This document shows, one piece after another, positions 32,385 through 39,665 of a stretch of DNA of 64,000 nucleotides. The first letter of the stretch is position 1. Each line of letters starts with the position of its first letter. The notes under the pieces are model-generated. The model was given only the letters and a program-made list of their open reading frames with translations, did no database searches and was not told the origin of the DNA. The translations under genes were made by a program, and so were the position numbers. Source of the stretch: Streptomyces musisoli (GTDB lineage: Bacteria > Actinomycetota > Actinomycetes > Streptomycetales > Streptomycetaceae); the NCBI RefSeq assembly GCF_016741855.1, contig NZ_JAERRH010000024.1, positions 1-64,000 of the forward strand, written 5' to 3'.

Positions 32385-32678
32385 ATGACGGACGCGCTGG
32401 AGGACGTGCTGGACCGGGCACGCGCGGGCATCGACCGCAGCGAGGCTCTCGGTGAAGCCCAAGTGGCCGTTTTCGAAGCCGCGTTGAGTTTGGTGCGGGC
32501 GAGCCGGCCACGGCTCGCGGAGGCTCCCTCGGAGCGCGCGGAGCTGCTGCGCGAGGCGCTCGCCTCGGTGCGCGCGGCCACCGTCGCCACCGGGATCGCG
32601 GTCACGAGCGCACACCGGAGCCCGGTTGCCGCCCAACTGCCCGGTCTGCTGCCTGGCAGGGCGGCCGTGCACATCTAG
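32385..32678 (+). CDS. Small helical hypothetical protein upstream of mbtH
   Basis: A 97-aa protein I do not recognise. It is mostly predicted helix (ALEDVLDRARAGIDRSEAL, then SERAELLREALASVRAATVA), acidic and alanine-rich, without signal peptide or membrane segment. AGGAGTGAGGAC upstream of the ATG at 32385 supports the start; an earlier in-frame ATG at 32370 lacks this. It precedes mbtH by 38 bp on the same strand and is probably cotranscribed. Codon use fits a real gene. It may be a small partner of the NRPS machinery, but there is no direct evidence. Confidence 0.65.
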   Translation: MTDALEDVLDRARAGIDRSEALGEAQVAVFEAALSLVRASRPRLAEAPSERAELLREALASVRAATVATGIAVTSAHRSPVAAQLPGLLPGRAAVHI

Positions 32679-32716
32679 CGTCTTTTCCACAACCCGACTT
32701 CGCAGAGGTGGACACC

Positions 32717-32929
32717 ATGGCAACGAATCCGTTCGAGGACGCCGACGGCCGCTATGTCGTGCTGGTCAACGACGAGGGGCAGCACTCGCTCTGGCCCGCC
32801 CGTATCGAGCAGCCGGCCGGCTGGGAACTCGTGAAGGAAGAGAGCGGGAAGCAGGAATGCATGGAATTCATCGAGGCCAGCTGGACGGACATGCGCCCGC
32901 GATCGGTCGTGGCGGCGCTGGCGGGCTGA
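32717..32929 (+). CDS. MbtH-like protein
   Basis: A 70-aa MbtH-family protein, a small partner that binds NRPS adenylation domains and is often needed for their folding or activity. The family pattern is complete: NPFEDADGRYVVLVNDEGQH, SLWP, PAGW, and WTDMRPRSV with the conserved tryptophans. I start at the ATG at 32717 behind AGAGGTGG; an in-frame ATG at 32708 would add MDT. It is the only MbtH gene seen, so it could serve A domains of both assembly lines. A strong bidirectional hairpin follows eight bases after its stop. Confidence 0.95.
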   Translation: MATNPFEDADGRYVVLVNDEGQHSLWPARIEQPAGWELVKEESGKQECMEFIEASWTDMRPRSVVAALAG

Positions 32930-32936
32930 AGCCCGG

Positions 32937-32984
32937 AAAAGGGGCCGGGCGGGCTGGAATTCTCCAGCCCGCCCGGCCCCTTTT
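32937..32984. terminator. Bidirectional terminator between mbtH and the carbamoyltransferase
   Basis: A perfect 22-bp stem (arms 32937-32958 and 32963-32984, beginning AAAAGGGGCCGGG and ending CCCCTTTT) closes on a 4-base loop. It has T-runs in both directions, so it can terminate both convergent genes. Confidence 0.92.
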
Positions 32985-32992
32985 CGGTGCGC

Positions 32993-33919
32993 TCAGTTCC
33001 CGGAGGAGACCACGCACCACTCCAGCACCGCCATCGCGGCCGTCATCTTGTGGTACGCCTGCCGCCAGGCGACGCTGCGCGGCCCGTCCAGCACCTCGTC
33101 CGTGACCTCCTGGCCGCGTACGGCCGGCAGGTCGTGCAGGAACACGACGTCCGGGCCGCCGAACCGGTCGAGGAACGCGTCGTCGATCCGGAAGCCCTCG
33201 AAGTCCTTCAGCCAGTCCGGGTCGGCCTTGGGCACGCCCATCGTCTGCCAGCGGCTGGTGTACACCGCGTCGACCGGCCCGTCGACCTCGTCCAGGCTCG
33301 TGACCTGCGTGACCGGGGCCTTGCCGCCGGCGAGTTCGTCGGCGAGGTCCAGCTTGTCCTTCGGCACCTCGTAGCCGCTCGGGCACAGCAGGGTCAGCCG
33401 CAGACCCGGGCTGAGCGCCGCGGCCAGCGCGAGGGCGGCGCCGGAGCTGTTGCCCTCGCCGACGGCGAGGAGGTGCAGCCCGTCCAGCGAGCCGAACCGC
33501 TCGGTGAGCGTGGCGAGGTCCGCGATCGCCTGGGTGGGGTGCTCGTCCAGGCTCAGCGCGTTGACGACGGCCAGGTCCGGGCTGCTGCCGAGCCGCCGTA
33601 TCTCCTCCACGTCCCCGTTGGTGCGCACCACCAGCGCGTCCAGGTACTGCCCGAGCACGCGCGAGGTGTCCTCGACGGTCTCGCCGGTGGACAGCTGGAG
33701 CTCGTCCGGGCCGTACGTGACGACGTCGGCGCCCAGCCGGGTCGCCGCGCTCCAGAACGACGTACGGGTACGCGTCGAGGACTTGCGGAAGTAGACGCCG
33801 ACCTGCTTGCCGTCGAGCGACCTGCGGTCGACACCCTCGCGGCCGAAGAACACGGCCCGCCGCACGATCCGGTCCAGTTCGGCGGGCGTCAGGTCGGCGA
33901 GGGAGATGAGGTTGCGCAT
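32993..33919 (-). CDS. Carbamoyltransferase of the ornithine carbamoyltransferase family with altered substrate residues
   Basis: A 308-aa carbamoyltransferase. The carbamoyl-phosphate side is intact: KSSTRTRTSF near residue 50 and DEHPTQAIADL near 130. The amino-acid side is not standard. The ornithine loop normally DxxxSMG reads SRWQTMG, so the Asp that holds the alpha-amino group is Ser. The normal HCLPAxRG reads HDLPAVRG, so the Cys is Asp. A substrate other than ornithine is therefore likely, for example 2,3-diaminobutyrate or diaminopropionate to give a ureido amino acid; VioL of viomycin is a remembered precedent for such a use. The start at 33919 fits the family. It lies 92 bp after the NB-ARC regulator gene on the same strand. 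Confidence 0.82.
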   Translation of the reverse strand: MRNLISLADLTPAELDRIVRRAVFFGREGVDRRSLDGKQVGVYFRKSSTRTRTSFWSAATRLGADVVTYGPDELQLSTGETVEDTSRVLGQYLDALVVRTNGDVEEIRRLGSSPDLAVVNALSLDEHPTQAIADLATLTERFGSLDGLHLLAVGEGNSSGAALALAAALSPGLRLTLLCPSGYEVPKDKLDLADELAGGKAPVTQVTSLDEVDGPVDAVYTSRWQTMGVPKADPDWLKDFEGFRIDDAFLDRFGGPDVVFLHDLPAVRGQEVTDEVLDGPRSVAWRQAYHKMTAAMAVLEWCVVSSGN

Positions 33920-34011
33920 GGGTGGGGTGCCTTTCGTGGAGAGGATGGTTCCCGGATCCGGAGGGGCGGGTGCTCCCCCGGCCGGATGTGGCCGCGGGCG
34001 GGGCGGGTGCC

Positions 34012-35358
34012 TCAGTCGGCGGCGCCGACCAGGTCCGCCGTCGGCCGCCGCGCGGCCATCAGCTCGCGGACCAGGTTCAGCACGGTGAACCCCACGGGCC
34101 CGCCCGGCTCCGTCGCGTGCTGGCGGATCAGGCCCCGCAGCAGCAGGCCGTGCACGTCCCGCGCGGTCTCGGTCAGCGGCCTGCCGACCGCGTGGGCGGC
34201 GGCGTCCACCGTCCACGGCTCGGGCAGGGCCGCCAGCGCGGTGAGCAGGTCGGCGGTGCGGGCGTCCAGCTCGGTCAGGGCGTCGCCCAGCCGCTCGCCG
34301 AGCGTGGCGCCCGGGGCCGAGGTCGCCGGCGTGACGCCGTCGACGAGGAGCAGCGGGGTCGAGCGGGCGATCTCGAGGAGCTGGTCCGGCGAGTACAGAA
34401 GCAGCCAGGAGGCGGCGGCCTCCAGGGCCTGCGGGATGCCGTCCAGGCGGTGGCAGATGTGGGCGAGGGCGGTCGTGACCGCGTCGGTGGGCAGCAGGTC
34501 GGGACGCATGTGGCTGACGAACGACAGCATCAGCTCGACGGCGGGCCGGCCCGCGACCAGCGAGTCGCCCGGCAGCACGGAGCCGGCGGGGTGCTCGGCC
34601 GGTGCCGGCAGCGGGGCCAGCGGCAGCAGCCGTCCGGCCGGGGGCTGGGTCACCCGCCGCGAGGTGACGACGGTCTTCAGCCGCTCGCAGGAGCGCAGCA
34701 GGTTCAGCAGGACCGGCACCGCGGGCGCCGAGTCGTCGAGGCCGTCCAGCACGATCAGGGTCGGCTTGGACCCGATGACCGAGGTCAGCTCCTCGAAGCG
34801 GTCGCCGTCGCGGATCAGCGAGCGGACCCACTCGGCCAGCGGTGCCTGCGGGCCCAGCTCCGGGCCGGCGTCCGGGGCGCGGTCCATGGGGACCCACAGC
34901 ACCGGCATCCGGTCCCGGGCGTGCAGCACCAGCGCGGCCTCCTGGGCCAGCCGGGACTTGCCCACTCCGGGGAGGCCGACCAGGGTCAGCAGCCGGTCGT
35001 GCCGGTTGTCCAGCCGGTCCGTGAGGGCCTCCAGTTCACCGCGGCGGCCGATCAGCGGGCGCAACGGGGTGGGCGGCGCGGCCAGGTCGGCGCTGTAGAG
35101 GGACTGAAGGACCCGGCCCGCCGCGTGGGCGTCGGCGGCCAATTCGAGCTCCACGCGCCGGGCGTCGCTCATACGCATGGCATTGGCCAGCAATTTGAGT
35201 GTTTCTTTGCGGGGGTTCCGTACGCGTCCCTGCTCCAGGTCCCGGATGGCGCGCACGCTCACCGTGGCAAGCCCGGCGAGCTGTGCCTGGGTGAGCCCCG
35301 CCCGCCGCCGTGCATTCTGCAGCAGCACATCGAGACCGGGTGTGGACTCGGAATTCAT
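34012..35358 (-). CDS. XRE-type helix-turn-helix regulator with NB-ARC ATPase domain
   Basis: A 448-aa regulator. Residues 5-65 are an XRE helix-turn-helix (GLTQAQLAGLATVSVRAIRD). After a linker comes an NB-ARC/AAA-type nucleotide-binding domain starting LIGRRGELEAL, with Walker A GLPGVGKS and Walker B-like LIVLDGLDD. The rest is the helical part of the switch domain; there is no TPR tail. It is transcribed divergently from the large AfsR-like gene with a 208-bp shared region and may control it or the downstream carbamoyltransferase. The proteins share the NB-ARC module but differ in DNA-binding domain, so they are not simple duplicates. Confidence 0.85.
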   Translation of the reverse strand: MNSESTPGLDVLLQNARRRAGLTQAQLAGLATVSVRAIRDLEQGRVRNPRKETLKLLANAMRMSDARRVELELAADAHAAGRVLQSLYSADLAAPPTPLRPLIGRRGELEALTDRLDNRHDRLLTLVGLPGVGKSRLAQEAALVLHARDRMPVLWVPMDRAPDAGPELGPQAPLAEWVRSLIRDGDRFEELTSVIGSKPTLIVLDGLDDSAPAVPVLLNLLRSCERLKTVVTSRRVTQPPAGRLLPLAPLPAPAEHPAGSVLPGDSLVAGRPAVELMLSFVSHMRPDLLPTDAVTTALAHICHRLDGIPQALEAAASWLLLYSPDQLLEIARSTPLLLVDGVTPATSAPGATLGERLGDALTELDARTADLLTALAALPEPWTVDAAAHAVGRPLTETARDVHGLLLRGLIRQHATEPGGPVGFTVLNLVRELMAARRPTADLVGAAD

Positions 35359-35465
35359 CGGTGTTCCCCCTTATCCTCGGATTCTTTGCCACGTGCCAGG
35401 TTGGCGACCCGAGTCGACGAGCTGCCTGCCTACGGGGAAGAGACTGCATGAACTGCTTCCCGAAC

Positions 35466-35508
35466 GATTCCCGTCGCAGTACCGCAGCGTTCCGCATACC
35501 GTTACGAT
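35466..35508 (+). promoter_or_regulatory. Putative promoter of the AfsR-like gene with SARP-type heptamers
   Basis: GATTCCC (35466), CAGTACC (35477) and CGTTCCG (35488) are spaced by 11 bp. The last ends 8 bp before TACGAT (35503-35508), a TANNNT hexamer. Spacing matches SARP/AfsR targets, but the middle heptamer is weak. This would allow the regulator to control itself. Confidence 0.35.
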
Positions 35509-35566
35509 CTTCTCCGCGCGAAGCGGACTGCTTAAGGGCAGCGGTGACCCAGGGGGGAGGCTGTCG

Positions 35567-38500
35567 GTGACGGCGGCGTCAGGAGATCAGCTTCGGTTCA
35601 ATGTCCTCGGCCCGATGGAAGGGTGGTCGAATGGAGTACGGCTGAAACTCGGTGGAGTCATTCACGAGCGAGTTCTGGCCACTTTGCTACTGGAAGCGGG
35701 AAAGGTACTGCCGGTTTCCCGGCTGGTCGAGGCCGCCTGGGACGAGGACCCGCCGGCGACCGCGTCCCACCAGGTCCGCAAGGCGGTTGCCGACCTGCGC
35801 AGACGGATACCGGGCGGTGCCGACGTGCTCCTCACGGAGGGGCCCGGCTACCGGATCCTGATCGACGAGTCCCAGAATGACCTGTCCGAATTCGGAATGT
35901 TGGTACGCACTGCAAAAGCGGCCGTGGCCGAAAGCCGACTCTCCGAGGCCGCCGAAGTCCTGCGGGCGGCCCTGGCATTGTGGCGCGGCCCGGTACTGTC
36001 CGGCCTGGGGGGGCCGGTCATCGAGGCGGCGGCCACCAGTATTGAGGAACGCCGGCTGGCGGTATGGGAAGAGCACCTGGCCCTCCGTCTCGGCCTGGGT
36101 GAGTCCGGGGAACTCATTCCTGATCTCCGGGAGTTGGCCGCCCAGCATCCGCTGCGCGAGACCCTGCGCGGCCAGCTGATGCTCGCCCTGTACCGCTCCG
36201 GACGGCAGGCCGAGGCGCTGGAGGAGTACGGTAAGGTCCGTGAACTGCTCGTCGAGGAACTCGGCGTCGACCCGGGACCACAGCTGACCAGGCTGTACGA
36301 GGGCATCCTGCGCGAGAGCCCCGAACTGGCCGGCCCGGAGCCCGCCGCCCCGGCGCCCGTTCCCGTCCCGCTCCCGGCCGAGCCGCCCTGCACCCTGCCC
36401 TACGACCTCGCCGACTTCACCGGCCGCGAGGTCGAGATGGCCGAACTGCTGCGCTGCGCGACGCAGAAGGGGGAGCAGGGGCCGAAAATCGTCGCCCTCG
36501 ACGGCATGGGCGGCAGCGGCAAGACCTCCCTCGCGGTGCGCGCCGCCTACCAGCTCGTACCCGAGTACCCGGACGGCCAGCTCCACATCGACCTGCGTGG
36601 ATACACCCCCGGTGACCAGCCGGTGTCCGCCGGCACCGCGCTGGACAGCCTGCTGCGGGCACTCGGCATCCCCGGCGACCGAATACCCGACGACACGGCC
36701 GGCCGCACCGCCCTGTGGCGGGCCACGCTCGGCGGCAAGCGGCTGCTGATCCTGCTCGACAACGCGGCCGACGCCGCCGGCATCCGCCCGCTGCTGCCCA
36801 CCACCTCCGGCTGCCTGGTCCTGCTCACCAGCCGGGGCCGCCTCGTCGACCTGGACGGCGCGCAGTGGATCTCCCTCGGCGTGATGTCGCCACGCGAGAG
36901 CGCCGCCCTGGTCGCCGAGACCCTCGGCACCGAACGCGTCGCCGCCGAGCCCGAGGCCGCCGCCGAACTGGCCCGGCTGTGCGACCACCTCCCGCTGGCC
37001 CTGCGCATCGCCACCGCCCGGCTGCGCAACCGGCCCCGCTGGACCCTTCAGTACCTGGCCGAACGGCTGCGGGACGAGACCCGCCGGCTCGACGAGCTGA
37101 GTTCCGGCGCCCGCAGCGTCTCCGCCACCCTGCGCCTGTCGTACCAGGCCCTGGACGAGGAGAGCCGCACGGCCTTCCGGATCCTCTCCCTGCACCCGGG
37201 CGGCGACATCAACGTCCATGCGGCGGCCGCGCTGCTCGGCTCCGGCCTGTGGGATGCCGAGGACGTGCTGGAACGCCTGCTCGACGTGCACCTCGTGCAG
37301 CAGCCGGAGATCGGGCTGTACTCCTTCCACGACCTGGTGCGCAGCTTCGCCCAGAGTCTCTTCGACGCCGCCGACCAGAACGGTGACGAGGCGGCGGCCG
37401 CCGTGGAACGCCTGCTCTGCTACTACCTCACGGCGACCGAGGCGGCCTGCGACGTCCTCTACCCCGGCCGCCGCCACCGCCCCACCGGCATCGAGAAGTC
37501 CACGGCCGACCTGCCCGCCCTCGGTGACGCCGGGCGGGCCCAGGCGTGGTTCACCCGGGAACAGGACGCGCTGCTCGCCGCGGTCACCCTGGCCGAACGG
37601 CGGGGCCTGGACCGGTATGTCGTCTGCCTGAGCCGCAACCTCGTCTTCCAGCTCAGTGCGCGTGGGCAGCTGGAGGAGTTCGGATCGCTGGGGCGGGCCT
37701 CGGTCGCCGCCGCGAAACGACTCGGCGACCTCGCCCTGCTGGGCGTGAGCCTGTCCAACCTGGGGGTCGCGTGCTGGCGGCTGGGCCGGTTCGAGGAGGG
37801 ACTGGAGGCCGCCCGGGAGGGACGGGACGTCGCCGCGCAGCTCGGTGACCGGCACACCGAGGCGCACAGCGAGGCCACGCTCGGCCAGTTCAACAGCCTG
37901 CTCGGCAACTTCCCCGAGGCGCTGGTCCACCTGGAGCGCGCGACCGCCTACGAGCGGGAGCTGGGCACCCCCTGGTCGGAGTGCGACAGCCTCACCCTGA
38001 TCAGCACGCTCTACGAGCAGTGGGGACGCCACGAGGAGGCCAAGGCGGCGGCCCAGCGCGCGGTGGAGCTCCAGAGCGGACCGGGCCTGCTGGAGGAGCA
38101 GTTCACCGCGCTGACCGACCTCGCCTTCGCCCAGGCCGGTCTCGGTGAGTACGAGGAGGCGGCCCGCAGCCTGGAACAGGCCCGCGGCCTCGTCGACGAC
38201 CGGGCGGACCAGGGGAACGTGGCCCTGGCCCTGGCCCTGTCGGCCGACGTCGACCAGCACCTGGGCCGGCCGGTGCGCAGTCCCGACCTGGCGGAGCAGG
38301 CCCTGGAACTGGTGGCCTCCCACGTCTCGCCGCTGCGCCGGGCCAAGGTGGAGAACATCGTGGGCCGGCTGCGCCGGCGGCAGGGCGAGCGGCGGGCCGC
38401 CCGTGAACTGCATGCCGACGCGCTCGAACTGGCCGTCGCGATGAGCTATCGCATAGAGGAGGCGTACGCGCTGTCCGGGCTGGCGGACGCCGAGGACGAG

Positions 38501-38584
38501 GCCCGGGCCGCCGCGCGGCACCGGGCCGCGGCCGAGGAGTTGTTCGCGCGGATGGGGGTCCCGGAGGACCGGCGGCGGCGCTGA
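35567..38584 (+). CDS. AfsR-like SARP regulator (OmpR-type DNA binding, BTAD, NB-ARC, TPR)
   Basis: A 1005-aa regulator. Residues 8-100 form the winged-helix DNA-binding domain (LRFNVLGPMEGW...RLVEAAWDEDPPATASHQVR). Residues 105-250 form the bacterial transcriptional activation domain, ending YGKVRELLVEELGVDPGPQL. An NB-ARC ATPase follows from about 283 with Walker A LDGMGGSGKTSLAVR and DNAADAAGIRP. TPR-like repeats fill about 690-1000. This is the AfsR architecture and length (AfsR about 990 aa). The GTG start at 35567 is set by AGGGGGGAGG six bases upstream. I saw no TTA codon, so no bldA dependence is evident. It is the best candidate for the cluster activator, and the small repeat protein gene lies convergently downstream. 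Confidence 0.92.
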   Translation: MTAASGDQLRFNVLGPMEGWSNGVRLKLGGVIHERVLATLLLEAGKVLPVSRLVEAAWDEDPPATASHQVRKAVADLRRRIPGGADVLLTEGPGYRILIDESQNDLSEFGMLVRTAKAAVAESRLSEAAEVLRAALALWRGPVLSGLGGPVIEAAATSIEERRLAVWEEHLALRLGLGESGELIPDLRELAAQHPLRETLRGQLMLALYRSGRQAEALEEYGKVRELLVEELGVDPGPQLTRLYEGILRESPELAGPEPAAPAPVPVPLPAEPPCTLPYDLADFTGREVEMAELLRCATQKGEQGPKIVALDGMGGSGKTSLAVRAAYQLVPEYPDGQLHIDLRGYTPGDQPVSAGTALDSLLRALGIPGDRIPDDTAGRTALWRATLGGKRLLILLDNAADAAGIRPLLPTTSGCLVLLTSRGRLVDLDGAQWISLGVMSPRESAALVAETLGTERVAAEPEAAAELARLCDHLPLALRIATARLRNRPRWTLQYLAERLRDETRRLDELSSGARSVSATLRLSYQALDEESRTAFRILSLHPGGDINVHAAAALLGSGLWDAEDVLERLLDVHLVQQPEIGLYSFHDLVRSFAQSLFDAADQNGDEAAAAVERLLCYYLTATEAACDVLYPGRRHRPTGIEKSTADLPALGDAGRAQAWFTREQDALLAAVTLAERRGLDRYVVCLSRNLVFQLSARGQLEEFGSLGRASVAAAKRLGDLALLGVSLSNLGVACWRLGRFEEGLEAAREGRDVAAQLGDRHTEAHSEATLGQFNSLLGNFPEALVHLERATAYERELGTPWSECDSLTLISTLYEQWGRHEEAKAAAQRAVELQSGPGLLEEQFTALTDLAFAQAGLGEYEEAARSLEQARGLVDDRADQGNVALALALSADVDQHLGRPVRSPDLAEQALELVASHVSPLRRAKVENIVGRLRRRQGERRAARELHADALELAVAMSYRIEEAYALSGLADAEDEARAAARHRAAAEELFARMGVPEDRRRR

Positions 38585-38659
38585 ACGTCCGAGCACCTCT
38601 GCAAAAAGGTTTCCGCAGCTGAACGGCCCGGAAAGCGGGAACGGGCGCGGGAACGGCGC

Positions 38660-38692
38660 AGTGCCCCGCCCGGAGGTTCCGGGCGGGGCGCT
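38660..38692. terminator. Hairpin between the convergent SARP and small repeat protein genes
   Basis: The arms AGTGCCCCGCCCGG and CCGGGCGGGGCGCT form a 14-bp stem with one G-T pair and a 5-base loop. The position between convergent genes suggests termination of both. Confidence 0.75.
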
Positions 38693-38722
38693 GTCGCGAG
38701 ACGTACAGCCTGGGGCGTGGGC

Positions 38723-38932
38723 TCAGTCGGCGACGATGACCGTGGGCTTCTGGTTGTCGGCCAGCAGGACGGTGGTCTTGGTCGGCTTCTGGTTGTCCGC
38801 GAGGACGGAGGAGACGCCGGTGCGGTCCTGGCTGTCCGCCTGCGACACGCCGGACTCGACGGCCTGAGCACCGTAACCGAGGACCAGCGTGGCGGCGATC
38901 ACAGCGAAGAACCTAGCAACCTTGCGTCCCAT
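38723..38932 (-). CDS. Small repeat protein with signal-peptide-like start, AfsS-like in size and context
   Basis: A 69-aa protein. Residues 1-24 look like a signal peptide (MGRKVARFF, hydrophobic AVIAATLVLGYG, cleavage after AQA). The mature part contains VLADNQKPT and LLADNQKPT plus a partial third copy VIVAD at the end. RBS AAAGGGG precedes the ATG. It is convergent with the AfsR-like gene, and its promoter has three SARP-type heptamers. From memory, AfsS proteins are about 63 aa, have ~13-residue repeats, lie next to afsR and are activated by AfsR through such heptamers. The signal-peptide-like start is a difference I cannot resolve. It could be a relay regulator like AfsS or an exported peptide. 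Confidence 0.75.
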   Translation of the reverse strand: MGRKVARFFAVIAATLVLGYGAQAVESGVSQADSQDRTGVSSVLADNQKPTKTTVLLADNQKPTVIVAD

Positions 38933-39028
38933 TGTCTGCCCCTTTTGTGGTGTCTGTGCGGTTCGCGGTGTTTTCCGCTTCCTGACGCCACTGACTTTCC
39001 TGGGGGCCGTTCCCAGTGGGTTCCTCGT

Positions 39029-39073
39029 GCGTTACCGGCCCGCGGGAACGCATGGGGAACGGCCCCGGGAACA
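39029..39073 (-). promoter_or_regulatory. SARP/AfsR-type promoter: three direct heptamers plus -10
   Basis: On the minus strand TGTTCCC (39073-39067), CGTTCCC (39061-39055) and CGTTCCC (39050-39044) are spaced by 12 and 11 bp. They are followed after 9 bp by TAACGC (39034-39029) as -10. Known SARP targets have heptamer repeats with 11-bp spacing ending about 8 bp before -10. The same area holds a 12-bp inverted repeat (GGGGCCGTTCCC at 39003-39014 and its complement at 39055-39066). It would drive the small repeat protein gene. Confidence 0.6.
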
Positions 39074-39098
39074 CCCGGGGCACGCCTTTGACCTGTGA

Positions 39099-39455
39099 TT
39101 ACTCACTCAGACTGCACGCCACCACCCGAAGTCCCGCGGGAGTCAGCACCACCTGGGTGCGGGCCGGTCCCGACTCGTGGCCGGCCAGGTCGAGCAGGGA
39201 CCGCACGAGCGAGCGCATGGCGGCCCGCTCGGCCTCGTCCGAGGGGGACGGGGCGATCCGCGCCACGTTGTGCATCCCGTCCACCGTCTCCGTGTCGACG
39301 CTGAACCTGGGTCCGTCCACGGGGCCGTGGACGGCGTACGGCGATGCCTTGCCGTCGGCGGCCGCCCGCTCCGCCCATCGCTCCACGGAGGACAGGTCCT
39401 GCAACGCGTGGGCCAGTTCCGTCCTGTCCGGAGATCGGTCCCGCGGCTCTCTCAC
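39099..39455 (-). CDS. Hypothetical protein
   Basis: A 118-aa soluble protein I do not recognise. It has an N-terminal helix rich in Glu/Arg (RTELAHALQDLSSVERWAER), a middle part with PYAVHGPVDGPRFSVDTETV, and a C-terminal half that looks like a small alpha/beta fold (RAAMRSLVRSLLDLAG, then TQVVLTPAGLRVVAC). No signal peptide, membrane segment or known motif is seen. The GTG at 39455 has AAGGAG eight bases upstream, which decides the start; longer frames upstream have arginine-rich shadow sequence. It is divergent from the MFS-NRPS operon and may share its regulatory region. Confidence 0.6.
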   Translation of the reverse strand: MREPRDRSPDRTELAHALQDLSSVERWAERAAADGKASPYAVHGPVDGPRFSVDTETVDGMHNVARIAPSPSDEAERAAMRSLVRSLLDLAGHESGPARTQVVLTPAGLRVVACSLSE

Positions 39456-39522
39456 GGCAGTACTCCTTCTGCGGGTTGTGCAGACAACGACCACGGGACC
39501 GTCGCGCGGACGGCTCCCGATC

Positions 39523-39564
39523 CGTTCCCGTCCCGGTCCTGCCCGAACGTTCGCGATGGGAACG
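39523..39564. promoter_or_regulatory. Nested inverted repeat upstream of the plus-strand NRPS operon
   Basis: The arms CGTTCCC (39523-39529) and GGGAACG (39558-39564) flank a perfect 10-bp palindrome CGAACGTTCG (39544-39553). The same CGTTCCC heptamer appears in the promoter of the small repeat protein. On the plus strand CGGCTCC (39511), CGTTCCC (39523) and CGGTCCT (39534) are 12 and 11 bp apart, but no convincing -10 lies at the required distance. TAATCG (39571-39576) is a possible -10. This is a possible operator for the MFS-NRPS operon. Confidence 0.4.
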
Positions 39565-39665
39565 CGGCGGTAATCGGCCCCCGCACCATGACGGGCATTC
39601 GACAGCGGACCCGGACCCACGAAACCGGTGCCCTGACCGCACGCGACCGTCCTGGGGGCAGCGCA

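Noticed and set aside
32937..32984. A possible small RNA or CRISPR-like repeat
   Set aside because: It is a single perfect 22-bp hairpin with terminal T-runs between convergent genes, which a terminator fully explains.
32993..33919. Housekeeping argF
   Set aside because: Residues that bind ornithine are changed (DxxxSMG to SRWQTMG, HCLP to HDLP), and no arginine genes flank it.
35567..38584. bldA control through a TTA codon in the main regulator
   Set aside because: I scanned the coding strand in frame and saw no TTA codon.
35687..38596. A 969-aa open frame opposite the AfsR-like gene
   Set aside because: Its composition is Gly/Arg/Gln-rich with no domain, while the other strand has a full regulator with clear motifs and a good ribosome binding site. 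It is a high-GC shadow.
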